From Acetatifactor muris (GTDB lineage Bacteria > Bacillota > Clostridia > Lachnospirales > Lachnospiraceae), in NCBI RefSeq assembly GCF_024623325.1, contig NZ_JANJZD010000004.1:220070-284069 (forward strand): a stretch of 64,000 bases of DNA. Direction: 5' to 3'. The translations under genes were made by a program, and so were the position numbers. The notes below the pieces were generated by a model. That model saw nothing but the letters and a program-made list of their open reading frames with translations. It searched no databases and was not told the DNA's origin. Shown here in pieces: positions 1 to 8,516 of this stretch. Numbering within the stretch: the first letter of the stretch is position 1; the number at the start of each line of letters is the position of its first letter.

Positions 1-1
1 C

Positions 2-370
2 TCCTACAGTGTCAGCGGCGGCAGCGAAATGGGAGCGGCAGTGGCACAGTATGGACTGCAGTTCGTGGGAAATCCTTATGTATACGGCGGTAGCAGCCTG
101 ACCAACGGCGCCGACTGTTCCGGATTTGTCATGAGTGTCTATGCGAACTTTGGTGTGAGTCTGCCCCACTCTTCTTCGGCAGATCGCTCTCAGGGATATG
201 CGGTAGACGGTCTGGCCAATGCACAGCCCGGAGACATCGTGTGCTACTCCGGACATGTGGGCATTTATATCGGAGACGGACAGATTGTACATGCGTCCAA
301 CTCCAAGACCGGAATCATCGTTTCCAATGCAGGCTACAGAAACATTCTGGCAATCAGAAGAATCTTCTAA
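2..370 (+). CDS. NlpC/P60 family cell-wall hydrolase, C-terminal part (gene enters from the left edge)
   Basis: The frame is open to the window edge, so only the last 122 residues are seen. They form a complete NlpC/P60 domain: the nucleophile Cys in ADCSGFV, the catalytic His in SGHVGIYIG and a third polar residue in IVHASNS. Enzymes of this family cleave peptide bonds in peptidoglycan stems, usually D-gamma-Glu-diaminopimelate, outside the membrane. Any signal peptide and SH3-like targeting repeats would lie upstream and are not visible. A strong intrinsic terminator follows the stop codon, so this gene ends its transcription unit and is separate from the two-component system behind it. Confidence 0.9.
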   Translation, partial: SYSVSGGSEMGAAVAQYGLQFVGNPYVYGGSSLTNGADCSGFVMSVYANFGVSLPHSSSADRSQGYAVDGLANAQPGDIVCYSGHVGIYIGDGQIVHASNSKTGIIVSNAGYRNILAIRRIF

Positions 371-411
371 GTCGGAATGCACTCGGATTTCAATTTCAAT
401 GTGATATCACA

Positions 412-439
412 GGCCGTACCCGGCGGGGTACGGCCTTTT
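412..439 (+). terminator. Intrinsic terminator after the NlpC/P60 gene
   Basis: GGCCGTACC pairs with GGTACGGCC around a 6-nt loop and is followed by TTTT. It lies about 40 nt after the stop codon. Confidence 0.85.
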
Positions 440-621
440 AAAATGGCAGAAGTTTCATATTTTGCTTGCTTCCCGAGTGGAAAATGTGTAAAAATAGTAG
501 AATAGAGGCAGCAATAAATATCATTTATACACAATTTTATACACAGTATCCACAGGAAATTGTGAGATTTGTCCACATACAGAAGAAGCGGAAGAGAAAA
601 CGCGGAGAGAGGAAGGAAGCT

Positions 622-1233
622 ATGGAGAAGATATTGGTGATAGAGGATGACGAGAGCATACGCCGGGAGCTGGTGACACTGCTGGGGGCAAACGGTTATG
701 AAACGGTGGCAGAACCGCCCTGCGATCTGGCTCTGCTGGATGTCAATCTGCCCGGTGAGAGTGGCTTCGAGCTGTGCCGTCAGCTGCGGCAGCATTCGGA
801 TGTGCCGGTGATTTTCCTGACGGGCAGAGATTCTGCGGAGGATGAGATTCTGGGATTCGGTGTGGGGGCGGACGATTATATCCGCAAGCCCTACCATTCG
901 TCCGTGCTGCTGGCCCGCATGGCCAGACTTCTGAAGCGCAGGAGCAGTCCGGTGATGACAGCCAGGGACCTGACGCTGAATTTAACGGAAATGACGGTGA
1001 GCCGGGATGGAAAAAGTCAGGAGCTGACGAAAAACGAGACCCGGATTCTGGCCTGTCTGATGAAAAGGGGGCTCTGTACCAGGGAGGAGATTGTGGAGGA
1101 TTTGTGGGAGAATAGTCTGTATATTGATGAGAACACTTTGTATGTCAATATCAATCGTCTGAGGGAAAAGCTGGGCAGGCTGGGGGCAGAGGAGTATATC
1201 CGGACAGTCCGCGGCGTGGGGTATCGCCTGTGA
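622..1233 (+). CDS. OmpR-family response regulator, BceR-like, with a shortened receiver domain
   Basis: A 203-residue regulator with receiver domain (about 1-100) and winged-helix DNA-binding domain (about 110-203, ending in the RTVRGVGYRL wing). Acidic residues D9/D10, phosphoacceptor D40 (LALLDVNLP), T67 and K89 are present. The stretch between Y26 and D35 is about 12 residues shorter than normal, so most of helix 2 is missing. The start at ATG 622 follows GGAAGGAAG; upstream in-frame codons do not look like receiver sequence. The stop overlaps the GTG start of the histidine kinase, and a Bce-type ABC transporter follows, so the regulator is predicted to control antimicrobial-peptide detoxification. 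The partner and target are inferred from context. Confidence 0.88.
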   Translation: MEKILVIEDDESIRRELVTLLGANGYETVAEPPCDLALLDVNLPGESGFELCRQLRQHSDVPVIFLTGRDSAEDEILGFGVGADDYIRKPYHSSVLLARMARLLKRRSSPVMTARDLTLNLTEMTVSRDGKSQELTKNETRILACLMKRGLCTREEIVEDLWENSLYIDENTLYVNINRLREKLGRLGAEEYIRTVRGVGYRL

Positions 1234-2417
1234 AGGGCGGGAAGGAGCGGGAAAAACAGAGGGTGTTGTGGGAATGCTTTCTCAGTGCGGTGCAGTCCAG
1301 GGCCGTCACGTTATGTTTTCTGGGCATAGGCGGAATTCTGGTGGCCGGGATTCTGGCCGTCGCGGGGACAGACGGAGCGCTGATGGGCATTCTGGCAGTC
1401 ACCTTCCTGACAATAGTGCTGCTTTGGCTTCTGGTGAGCGGACTGCTGGAATGGAAGCGTTTTGCCGAACTGGAGCGTCTGTTGGAAGGCGTTTCGGAAA
1501 GGTATCTTCTGGGAGAAATGCTGCCAAAGCCCGTAAATCACATGGAGAGGCGCTACTTCCGGATTATGAAGGAGGTGTCCCGCTCTGCCATAGGGATTGC
1601 GGAACAGACCCGCAGAGAGAAAGAGGAATACTGTGATTATGTGGAGAGCTGGATTCATGAGATGAAGACGCCGCTGACTGCCTGTACCCTGATTCTCGAC
1701 GGCGCGATTTCCGGCGGCAGCATGCTTTCCGGTGACAGAGAGAGGGAGAAGCCGACAGACACAGGATTCCCGGGCGATCCTTCCGGAGAGAAACCGGATG
1801 CCGGGGAGCGGATGTGCGAAAGGGGATCAGAATTGCGCAGACCGCGGCGGGAATTGAAACGGGCCGATAACCTGACGGAAAGCATCCTGTATTACGCCAG
1901 ACTGCGCACGGCGGAAAAAGATGTGAAGATCAGAGCATTTTCCGCTGCTGAGAGCATAGGAGAGGCCGTGCGGAGCCAGATGGAACTGCTGATCGGAGCC
2001 GGTATCAGTGTGGAGACGGAAGGCGATTTCACAGTTTACTCAGATGAGAAATCTCTCTGCTTTATACTGAAACAGCTTCTGGTCAACTGTGCGAAATATT
2101 GTCCGGGCTGTCATATCAGGATTCGGGCAGAGGAAGGCGTGATTTCCGTATGGGACAATGGTCCCGGCATTCCGGCTCACGAGCTTCACAGAGTGACAGA
2201 GCGGGGATTTACCGGAAGCGTCGGAAGGGCGGCGCCGCTTTGGAGGTCGGAAGGGAAGGAAGATATCGCTGCGGATGCGGGAAATCCCGGGAGAGGAACC
2301 GGCATGGGACTGTATATCGTGAAGGAACTCTGTGACCGCCTGGGAATCACCATGGAGATTACGTCGGAGGAAGGGGCGTTTACCTGTGTTGCACTGGGGT
2401 ATGACAGCCGCGCATAA
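1230..2417 (+). CDS. Intramembrane-sensing histidine kinase, BceS-like
   Basis: A 395-residue kinase starting at GTG 1230, which overlaps the regulator stop (GTGA). Two membrane helices lie near residues 26-46 and 50-72 with almost no loop between them, the hallmark of kinases that sense through a partner transporter. The H-box is ESWIHEMKTPLTA with His143; the ATPase part shows LLVNCAKY (N box), VWDNGPGIP (G1) and GTGMGLYIVKEL (G2). About 45 extra charged, Gly/Pro-rich residues (near 161-205) separate the two dimerisation helices, which are normally joined by a short turn. The kinase is expected to act with the BceAB-like transporter encoded just downstream. Effect of the insertion is unknown. 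Confidence 0.9.
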   Translation: MKGGKEREKQRVLWECFLSAVQSRAVTLCFLGIGGILVAGILAVAGTDGALMGILAVTFLTIVLLWLLVSGLLEWKRFAELERLLEGVSERYLLGEMLPKPVNHMERRYFRIMKEVSRSAIGIAEQTRREKEEYCDYVESWIHEMKTPLTACTLILDGAISGGSMLSGDREREKPTDTGFPGDPSGEKPDAGERMCERGSELRRPRRELKRADNLTESILYYARLRTAEKDVKIRAFSAAESIGEAVRSQMELLIGAGISVETEGDFTVYSDEKSLCFILKQLLVNCAKYCPGCHIRIRAEEGVISVWDNGPGIPAHELHRVTERGFTGSVGRAAPLWRSEGKEDIAADAGNPGRGTGMGLYIVKELCDRLGITMEITSEEGAFTCVALGYDSRA

Positions 2418-2419
2418 CC

Positions 2420-2433
2420 TTACAAAACCGTAA
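2420..2433. promoter_or_regulatory. Probable BceR-type operator upstream of the ABC transporter
   Basis: TTACA-N4-CGTAA, an inverted repeat three bases after the kinase stop. It differs at one base from the TNACA-N4-TGTAA pattern known for BceR-type regulators. A possible -10 (TAAGAT, 2478-2483) lies about 45 bp downstream. The site sits between bceRS and bceAB, where the regulator should act. Confidence 0.6.
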
Positions 2434-2515
2434 GAGAAACGAAGAATTACGTTAGAACACTCTCGTCATCTGTGTGTTAAGATAAAGGCAAATAAAAGCA
2501 TGAGAGGTGACAGGG

Positions 2516-3280
2516 ATGAATGGAATTCTGGAAATCGAAAATGTGACAAAATATTACGGCAGAGGCAGCGTGGTTACGAAGGCACTGGACGGGATTTCCT
2601 TCTGTGTAAAAAAAGGGGAATTCACCGCGATTATGGGAGCTTCCGGCTCCGGGAAAAGTACGTTGCTGAATGTGATTTCCACTATTGACAGGGTCAGCTC
2701 CGGGACCATACGTGTGGACGGCAGGGAACTGACGAAAATGAAGGAAAACGAGCTCTCCATATTCCGGCGGGACAGACTGGGATTTATCTTTCAGGAGTAT
2801 AATCTGCTGGACACCCTGACCATAGGGGAGAATATTGTGCTGCCCCTGAATCTGAGGAAAATGAATTATGAGGAGAGCGATGGCAGGCTCCGAAAGGCGG
2901 CGGAGGCGCTGGATGTGGCGGCCTGGCTGGACAAATTCCCACGGGAGTTGTCCGGGGGACAGAAGCAGCGGGCTGCCTGTGCCAGGGCCATGATCACGGA
3001 CCCTGCGCTGGTGCTGGCAGATGAGCCCACAGGCGCGCTGGACTCCGCGAATGCCAAAAACCTGATGAAGACCTTTCAGATGATGAACCATTCTCTGGGT
3101 TCCACGATTCTGATGGTCACTCATGACGCTTTGATGGGCTCCTATGCGGACAGGGTGCTGTTCTTAAAGGATGGCAGGATTTGGAATGAAGTCCACAGAG
3201 GCGTAAGAAGCAGACAGGATATGTACAGAGAAATCTGGTCGACCTGCGCGGCGTTGGGAGGTGAGACGGATGTATTTTAA
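2516..3280 (+). CDS. BceA-type ABC transporter ATPase
   Basis: A 254-residue ATPase of the MacB/LolD/BceA group. Walker A is GASGSGKST, signature LSGGQKQR, Walker B VLADEPTGALDS, and the switch His is in VTHD. ATG 2516 is chosen because GAGAGGTG lies at good distance; the GTG at 2507 is within that ribosome site. The end overlaps the permease start. Proteins of this family power BceB-type permeases that free lipid II-cycle intermediates from bacitracin-like peptides and signal flux to the kinase. The drug specificity cannot be read from the sequence. Confidence 0.93.
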   Translation: MNGILEIENVTKYYGRGSVVTKALDGISFCVKKGEFTAIMGASGSGKSTLLNVISTIDRVSSGTIRVDGRELTKMKENELSIFRRDRLGFIFQEYNLLDTLTIGENIVLPLNLRKMNYEESDGRLRKAAEALDVAAWLDKFPRELSGGQKQRAACARAMITDPALVLADEPTGALDSANAKNLMKTFQMMNHSLGSTILMVTHDALMGSYADRVLFLKDGRIWNEVHRGVRSRQDMYREIWSTCAALGGETDVF

Positions 3281-5243
3281 GCTTGCATTCAGGAATGTGA
3301 AACGACAGCTGGGAAATTATCTGATTTATTTTATGACTGTCGCAATGACAGTGGCGCTGCTTTTTGCTGTAAACAATATTATCTACAGCAGGAATCTGGC
3401 GGTGTTCGTGGATCGGGGCGAGAGTGCGAAAACAATGCTGCAGATTATCGTGGTCATGATTTCCATGGTGGTGGCTTTCGTGTTAAGCTATGCCACTTCC
3501 TTCCTGCTGAAACGCAGAAAACGGGAATTCGGCACTTACCTGACGCTGGGGATGACCAGGGGGGATCTTCTGACTCTCTTCCTTGCAGAGACAATGCTGA
3601 TCTGTATGATTGCCCTGGGTGCGGGACTGGCGGCGGGAAGCTTTCTCTTTCAGGGACTTATGGCGGTGATGATGAAACTGCTGGAGATGCGTTTTGCCGT
3701 GGGGGCCTATTCCGCGGAAGGATTTTCCCGGACAATTCTGCTGACAGTGGGTATCTTCCTGACGGCTTCCATTGCTTCCGCAGTGTACCTGAAGCATGTC
3801 AGTATTTTTGACCTGATTCAGGGAGAGAAAAAGGTGGAGAAAGGGGTACGGCATCCCATGGGCTGTTTCCTTCTGGCACTGGTGTCCCTGGCAGGAATGA
3901 CTGGCTGTATCGCATTCTTTTTCCGGGAGGTGGACCAGATGCTTTCCGGCGGTGGGAAGCTGGAGAGCACAGGCATATTGCTGAGCGGATTTATCCTGTC
4001 CGTAATGGGTTTTCACTGGGGAACAGCGAAAAGTATGGTGGCGTTATTCCTGCGTATGCGCGGCTTTCGAAACCGCGGCGCCAATACCTTTGTGCTGAGG
4101 CAGCTGTCGGGAAGCTTAAGTGCAAATTCGATGATGCTCGGCACATTGGCGCTTCTGATGACCTTTGCGGTGGTGGGGACCAATCTTTCCTTCATTCAGA
4201 AGGCAGGCCGGGAGGAGGCGCTGCTCAGCGAATACCCTTATGACATTATATATTATTCCGGCAAATATGATCCCGGCAACAGTACCTTACCTCCGGAGGA
4301 GGCAGAATCCGTCATTGAGAAGTATGCGGGAATCCAAGAGAAAATTCCTTATCGTATCTTTGAAACGGGAAGACAGGATTTTTACAGCAGGACGAAATGG
4401 TATGAGGAGCGGATGGCACCCGGAGACAGCTTTATGATGGTGAGCGATTTCAACGCTGTCATGGCACCCCTTGGAGTGGAGGCTGTCACGCTGGAAGGAC
4501 AGTACATGATCGTGGGGAATGACCCGAAGGCGGGGCAGTCAGACTGGTCGGATATGGTATATGAATGGGGAGGAAATTCCTACACATTTCACAGTTGCCG
4601 TCTGGACTATCCGAAAATAAGCTATCTGTATTTCTATGTGGTGGTACCGGACGAAGCTGTGAAGAGTATGAAATGTGTGGAACAAAATGTTGCCTATCTC
4701 ACAGAGCAGAGCAGGTACGACGGGATGGCATTGGAACAGGCGCTCAGGCAGGTGATTTACGCTTCCCGGGAAGGGGAGGATTCTTCGGAAGACAAAAGGC
4801 ATGCATTTGAGATCAGGGAGTATCACAGACAGGAGGAGAACAATGTATCGGCAATCCTGGTGGTGAGCGCGCTGTTCGTATCCGCGGTATTCCTGCTGCT
4901 GGTCATGGCGATTCTGGCGTTGAAGACCCTGTCCTCTCTGGGAGAGGACAGACAGCGCTATGAGATATGCTTCCGGCTGGGAATGGGGGAGAGGGAACAG
5001 TGCCGTGCATTGTTCCGGCAGACCTTCAGTTTCTTCCTGTTTCCCTTTATTCTGCCCTGTGTCATGAACATTCCGGTGGCCTGGTTCGGCAGGCATGTGA
5101 TGCGGCTTGCACAGATGGAAGCTGCGGCGGAGACCGTTCCGCTGATTACCGGAATTGTGGCGTCGGGCATGGCGCTGCTGTATCTGCTGTATTATACGGC
5201 TGCATATCTGATTGCGAAGAGGACGGTGGTCAGGGGAGGATGA
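3270..5243 (+). CDS. BceB-type ABC transporter permease (FtsX domain)
   Basis: A 657-residue membrane protein with about ten hydrophobic segments: one near residue 20, clusters through about residue 310, and three at the C-terminus. A roughly 200-residue hydrophilic stretch between TM7 and TM8 (about 320-520) is the extracellular sensor/ligand domain typical of BceB. ATG 3270 follows GGAGGTGAG and overlaps the ATPase gene by 11 nt, so the two are translationally coupled. With the upstream kinase it should form a sensory complex. Family assignment is firm; substrate is inferred. Confidence 0.92.
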   Translation: MYFKLAFRNVKRQLGNYLIYFMTVAMTVALLFAVNNIIYSRNLAVFVDRGESAKTMLQIIVVMISMVVAFVLSYATSFLLKRRKREFGTYLTLGMTRGDLLTLFLAETMLICMIALGAGLAAGSFLFQGLMAVMMKLLEMRFAVGAYSAEGFSRTILLTVGIFLTASIASAVYLKHVSIFDLIQGEKKVEKGVRHPMGCFLLALVSLAGMTGCIAFFFREVDQMLSGGGKLESTGILLSGFILSVMGFHWGTAKSMVALFLRMRGFRNRGANTFVLRQLSGSLSANSMMLGTLALLMTFAVVGTNLSFIQKAGREEALLSEYPYDIIYYSGKYDPGNSTLPPEEAESVIEKYAGIQEKIPYRIFETGRQDFYSRTKWYEERMAPGDSFMMVSDFNAVMAPLGVEAVTLEGQYMIVGNDPKAGQSDWSDMVYEWGGNSYTFHSCRLDYPKISYLYFYVVVPDEAVKSMKCVEQNVAYLTEQSRYDGMALEQALRQVIYASREGEDSSEDKRHAFEIREYHRQEENNVSAILVVSALFVSAVFLLLVMAILALKTLSSLGEDRQRYEICFRLGMGEREQCRALFRQTFSFFLFPFILPCVMNIPVAWFGRHVMRLAQMEAAAETVPLITGIVASGMALLYLLYYTAAYLIAKRTVVRGG

Positions 5244-5353
5244 GGTTTCAGGAGCTTTTTGCCGATAAAGCAACCGTTTACAAAATAATCCTCCGACTGT
5301 ATAATGATGCCATACAAATGTGCCGCCAGGCTGCGAAAGGAGTCCGAGTGCTT

Positions 5354-6052
5354 ATGATACGTGCAGTTATTTTTGATGTGGACGGAACTTTATATAATGA
5401 AACGGATGTGAAAATGCTGGCAGAATTATCCATCGCAGAGTATTTGTGCAACCGTTCCGGAATAAATGTGGATTCCATATATTCTACATTCCGCAGAGTA
5501 AAAAGGCAGGTGATTCAGACGCACAGGGGGCTGCCTGAAGCAAACGACAGAAACAAATGGTACCGGGAGCTGCTGAGGGAACTGAATATCAGCGGCATAA
5601 CCGACGAAGAGCTGAGCGGGCGCTACTGGCAGGTGATATATGACAACATGAAACCCTTCGAGGACTTTGTATATATTCTGCCGGAACTGGTGGAAAGGTA
5701 TCAATTGTATATTCTGACCGATGAACTGCTGGATATTCATAAGCGTAAGCTGAAGTGCCTGGGACTGGACAGTATTTTTAGAAAGACTTTTTCCGCGGAG
5801 CAGGCGGGCGTCACGAAGCCGGATAAAAAGCTGTTCCGGTATGCCATAAGTGAAATCGGCGAGCCGGAGAGCAGCATCCTGATGGTGGGAGACAATCCTG
5901 TGGCGGATATCCGGGGAGGAAAACGGGCGGGAATCAGAACAGCATGGTTAAAGAGAGGAAAGTATCATTATTATCCCCAAAGCGAAGAGGAAAAGGCGGA
6001 TATTGAATTTACGAGTTATGTACAGCTGGTGGGGAAGATTGAAGGGCTGTAA
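5354..6052 (+). CDS. HAD-superfamily hydrolase
   Basis: A 232-residue haloacid dehalogenase-like protein. Motif I is IFDVDGTLY (nucleophile D8, acid D10), motif II the Thr in YILTDELL, motif III the Lys in VTKPDKKLF, and motif IV VGDNPVADIRGG. A helical cap of about 90 residues follows motif I, as in beta-phosphoglucomutase or phosphoglycolate phosphatase types. ATG 5354 lies after AAAGGAG; GTG 5348 is also possible, and an ATG at 5240 that overlaps the permease stop would add 38 residues but has no spacing to its ribosome site. Probably a small-metabolite phosphatase; substrate unknown. Confidence 0.85.
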   Translation: MIRAVIFDVDGTLYNETDVKMLAELSIAEYLCNRSGINVDSIYSTFRRVKRQVIQTHRGLPEANDRNKWYRELLRELNISGITDEELSGRYWQVIYDNMKPFEDFVYILPELVERYQLYILTDELLDIHKRKLKCLGLDSIFRKTFSAEQAGVTKPDKKLFRYAISEIGEPESSILMVGDNPVADIRGGKRAGIRTAWLKRGKYHYYPQSEEEKADIEFTSYVQLVGKIEGL

Positions 6053-6698
6053 CCGATATTTTAAGTTAATCCAATAATGTGGCCGAACTGTTGAGGGTAT
6101 ATTTGAGGATACAATTTCGCAGTATCAGCGAATGTCTGGTTAACTTTTCGTTTTTTCTTTCAGGGAAGCGAGTATCTGCGCATCCCTGAAATTTATGCTT
6201 TCCAGGTATTTCAACCGATGGCTCATGAGTACTTTATGATCATATAGGATGTGAAATAATCTGAAATCAATTTTAGTATTGTCCTGTCTATTCAATCGAT
6301 CCATCAGGTAATCATAATATTTCAATCCGAATATGGCAGTTTTATTATAGGCTCTGCCGGGGGCGGGGCGAATGATCAACTGTATAAAATGATCGCCGAG
6401 CCAGTGTGACTTTTTACTTCAAAAAGCAGGTATGCTACTTTTATGCTATTTGGTTGTAGCATTTTGTTGCATACTCTTTTATTTTGTCATATAATGTTAC
6501 TGTAAATCAAAATTCTGTCATGTTACTGCTTAAAGCAGAACAGATCATGGGCAATATCCGGAAGCTGAAAGAGAAAACCATCATGAAACTGCATTATGCT
6601 AATCGATACCAGGTGAAGTACTGTGAAAAAAGACTTAGAAAACCGCTAAAAAATAAACAGCAATTATGAGATCTTTCGTAATATTGTAAGGAGAGGAC
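6053..6698. other. Gene-poor AT-rich stretch at the left border of the ABC island
   Basis: No convincing gene. A minus-strand open frame (6140-6379, 79 codons) and a plus-strand frame (6484-6669) match no family I recognise. The minus-strand frame contains DYLM, which also appears in a decayed frame at 15363-15611 on the other side of the island, so both may be remains of one gene. The last bases (AAGGAGAGG near 6688) are the ribosome site of the next gene. Confidence 0.4.
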
Positions 6699-8503
6699 AT
6701 GCAAAAGGAAAAGATAAAAATTTCATTTGCCTTCATTTTGAAAAATATTTCATATATGATTCGTTATAGCTATAGTAATTGCAGAATGCGTGTAATAGGC
6801 ATTTTTATAATAGCGTTGTTTAGCGGTATCAATGCGGCGAATGTTACGTTGTTTTATAAATATGCAATAGAATCTTTTGAGCGCGAAAATCCTCTCCTTT
6901 TTCTATTAATCACAATAATGGTATATTTACTGATACATTTATTTAATGTGACAGTAAGCAATATCTTTACAAATGTAAAATTTCCAATATGGGATTTGAA
7001 AATTAAGAATGGACTTTCCAAAATACTTTATGACAAATATATTTCTATTGATCTTTCTGACATAAATAATGCAGATTTTTATAACAGGTATGTCAGGGCA
7101 TTAAATGAAGCAGACCAGCGTGCTGTGCTGATTCTTAATACATTACAATATTTTCTGTCTAACCTGTTTTCAGTTTTGGGAATTGTATCAGTAGTAGCAA
7201 TATTGAATCCGATCCTGATCCTTTTTTCCATTATTCCCGTGATAAGTTCTACTTTTATTAATATGAAAATAACAAAAAAAGATTTGATTATGAAATGGCT
7301 CTAACCAGGGAAAACCGAAAAGCAGATTATATAAAACGAATATTTTCTTTGCCGCAATTCAGAGAGGAAATCAGGACACATGATTACAAAGAATTGTTGT
7401 TTCATAAATATTCAAGTTCAAATGAAGAAATTATTAATACTATAAAAACGAAAATGCCTTCTATTGTAAGGATATCTGTATTTGGAGCAAATCTGTTTTC
7501 GCTGATAAATTATAGCATCCCTGCTGTGTATTTGGGATGGCAGGTATTGGACAGGATAATTGATATTGGCAATTTTACCACACTTCTTATCGGGACGGCT
7601 AATCTGAGCAGTTCACTTTTTTACATGGTAATTTTAATACCACAAATGGCGGAGCATTCTCTGTTTGTCAACAATTTAAGAGAGATATTAGAGTATAAAT
7701 CTTCAATGGAATCGACAGAAGATTTAAAAATCGTACAAAAAGAAAAGAATCATTCCATTTTACTGGATAATGTGTCATTCAGATATAACAGCAGTGCGGA
7801 CAACATTTTAAAGAATATATCGTTAAGAATAGACAAAGGTGAAAAAATTGCATTAGTGGGAGAAAACGGTGCAGGAAAGTCAACTTTGATAAAGCTGATT
7901 TTAAGGCTGTATGACCCACAGAGCGGCAGCATGTATTTAGACGAAGAGAATTATAAGGACCTGGATGTAAGTTCCTTAAGACAGGAAATCGCAGTTGTTT
8001 ATCAGGACTTTCAGGCCTTTGCATTTTCCATTGGAGAGAATGTGCTCACAAAGGAACTGGGGGGAAGGGAAGATGAGGACAAGGTATGGGAAGCCTTGAA
8101 GAAAAGCGGACTTTCTACTAAAATTGAAAATCTTCCAGATAAATTAAATACACCATTGACAGATGAGTTTGAAGAAAATGGAATTAGTTTTTCGGGGGGT
8201 GAGAACCAGAAACTGGCTATTGCAAGAGCAATGTGCAAGGACGCAGGTGTGATTATAATGGATGAACCATCCAGCAGTTTAGACCCTTTGTCGGAGTATG
8301 ATATGTATTTACAAATGCTTAATATGTGCAGAGACAAGACATTGATTTTGATTTCGCATCGATTATATTCCACGAAAATGGTGGATAAAATTTATTATAT
8401 GGAAAGCGGTTCCATATTGGAATGTGGAAGTCATGAGGAATTGATGAAACAAAATGGAAAGTATGCGAGAATGTATCATATTCAGGCTGAACAATATAGA
8501 TAG
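6699..8503 (+). pseudogene. ABC half-transporter split by a frameshift in an A7 run
   Basis: The first part (6699-7304) encodes four membrane helices of an ABC exporter; the second (7295-8503) continues the same protein with the remaining helices and a full ATPase domain (Walker A GENGAGKST, signature FSGGENQK, Walker B VIIMDEPSSSLD, switch ISHR). The frame change falls at seven A residues (7274-7280): ACA AAA AAA GAT in the first frame becomes AGA TTT GAT TAT in the second. The join restores a protein of about 600 residues that aligns with the intact neighbour (DYEMALTR against DYKKSNALTR). It may be a true mutation, or the A7 run may allow -1 ribosomal or transcriptional slippage. The ATPase part is nearly identical at DNA level to that of the next gene. 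Confidence 0.8.
7637..8497 (+). repeat. 861-bp direct repeat, copy 1 (ATPase domain)
   Basis: Matches 9426-10286 base for base except T7750/C9539, a synonymous change. It covers the end of the membrane domain and the whole ATPase domain. Confidence 0.95.
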
Positions 8504-8516
8504 GGTGGTGAGATGA

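Noticed and set aside
6140..6379. 79-codon minus-strand frame as a real gene
   Set aside because: No ribosome site of quality and no recognised family; probably a decayed fragment.
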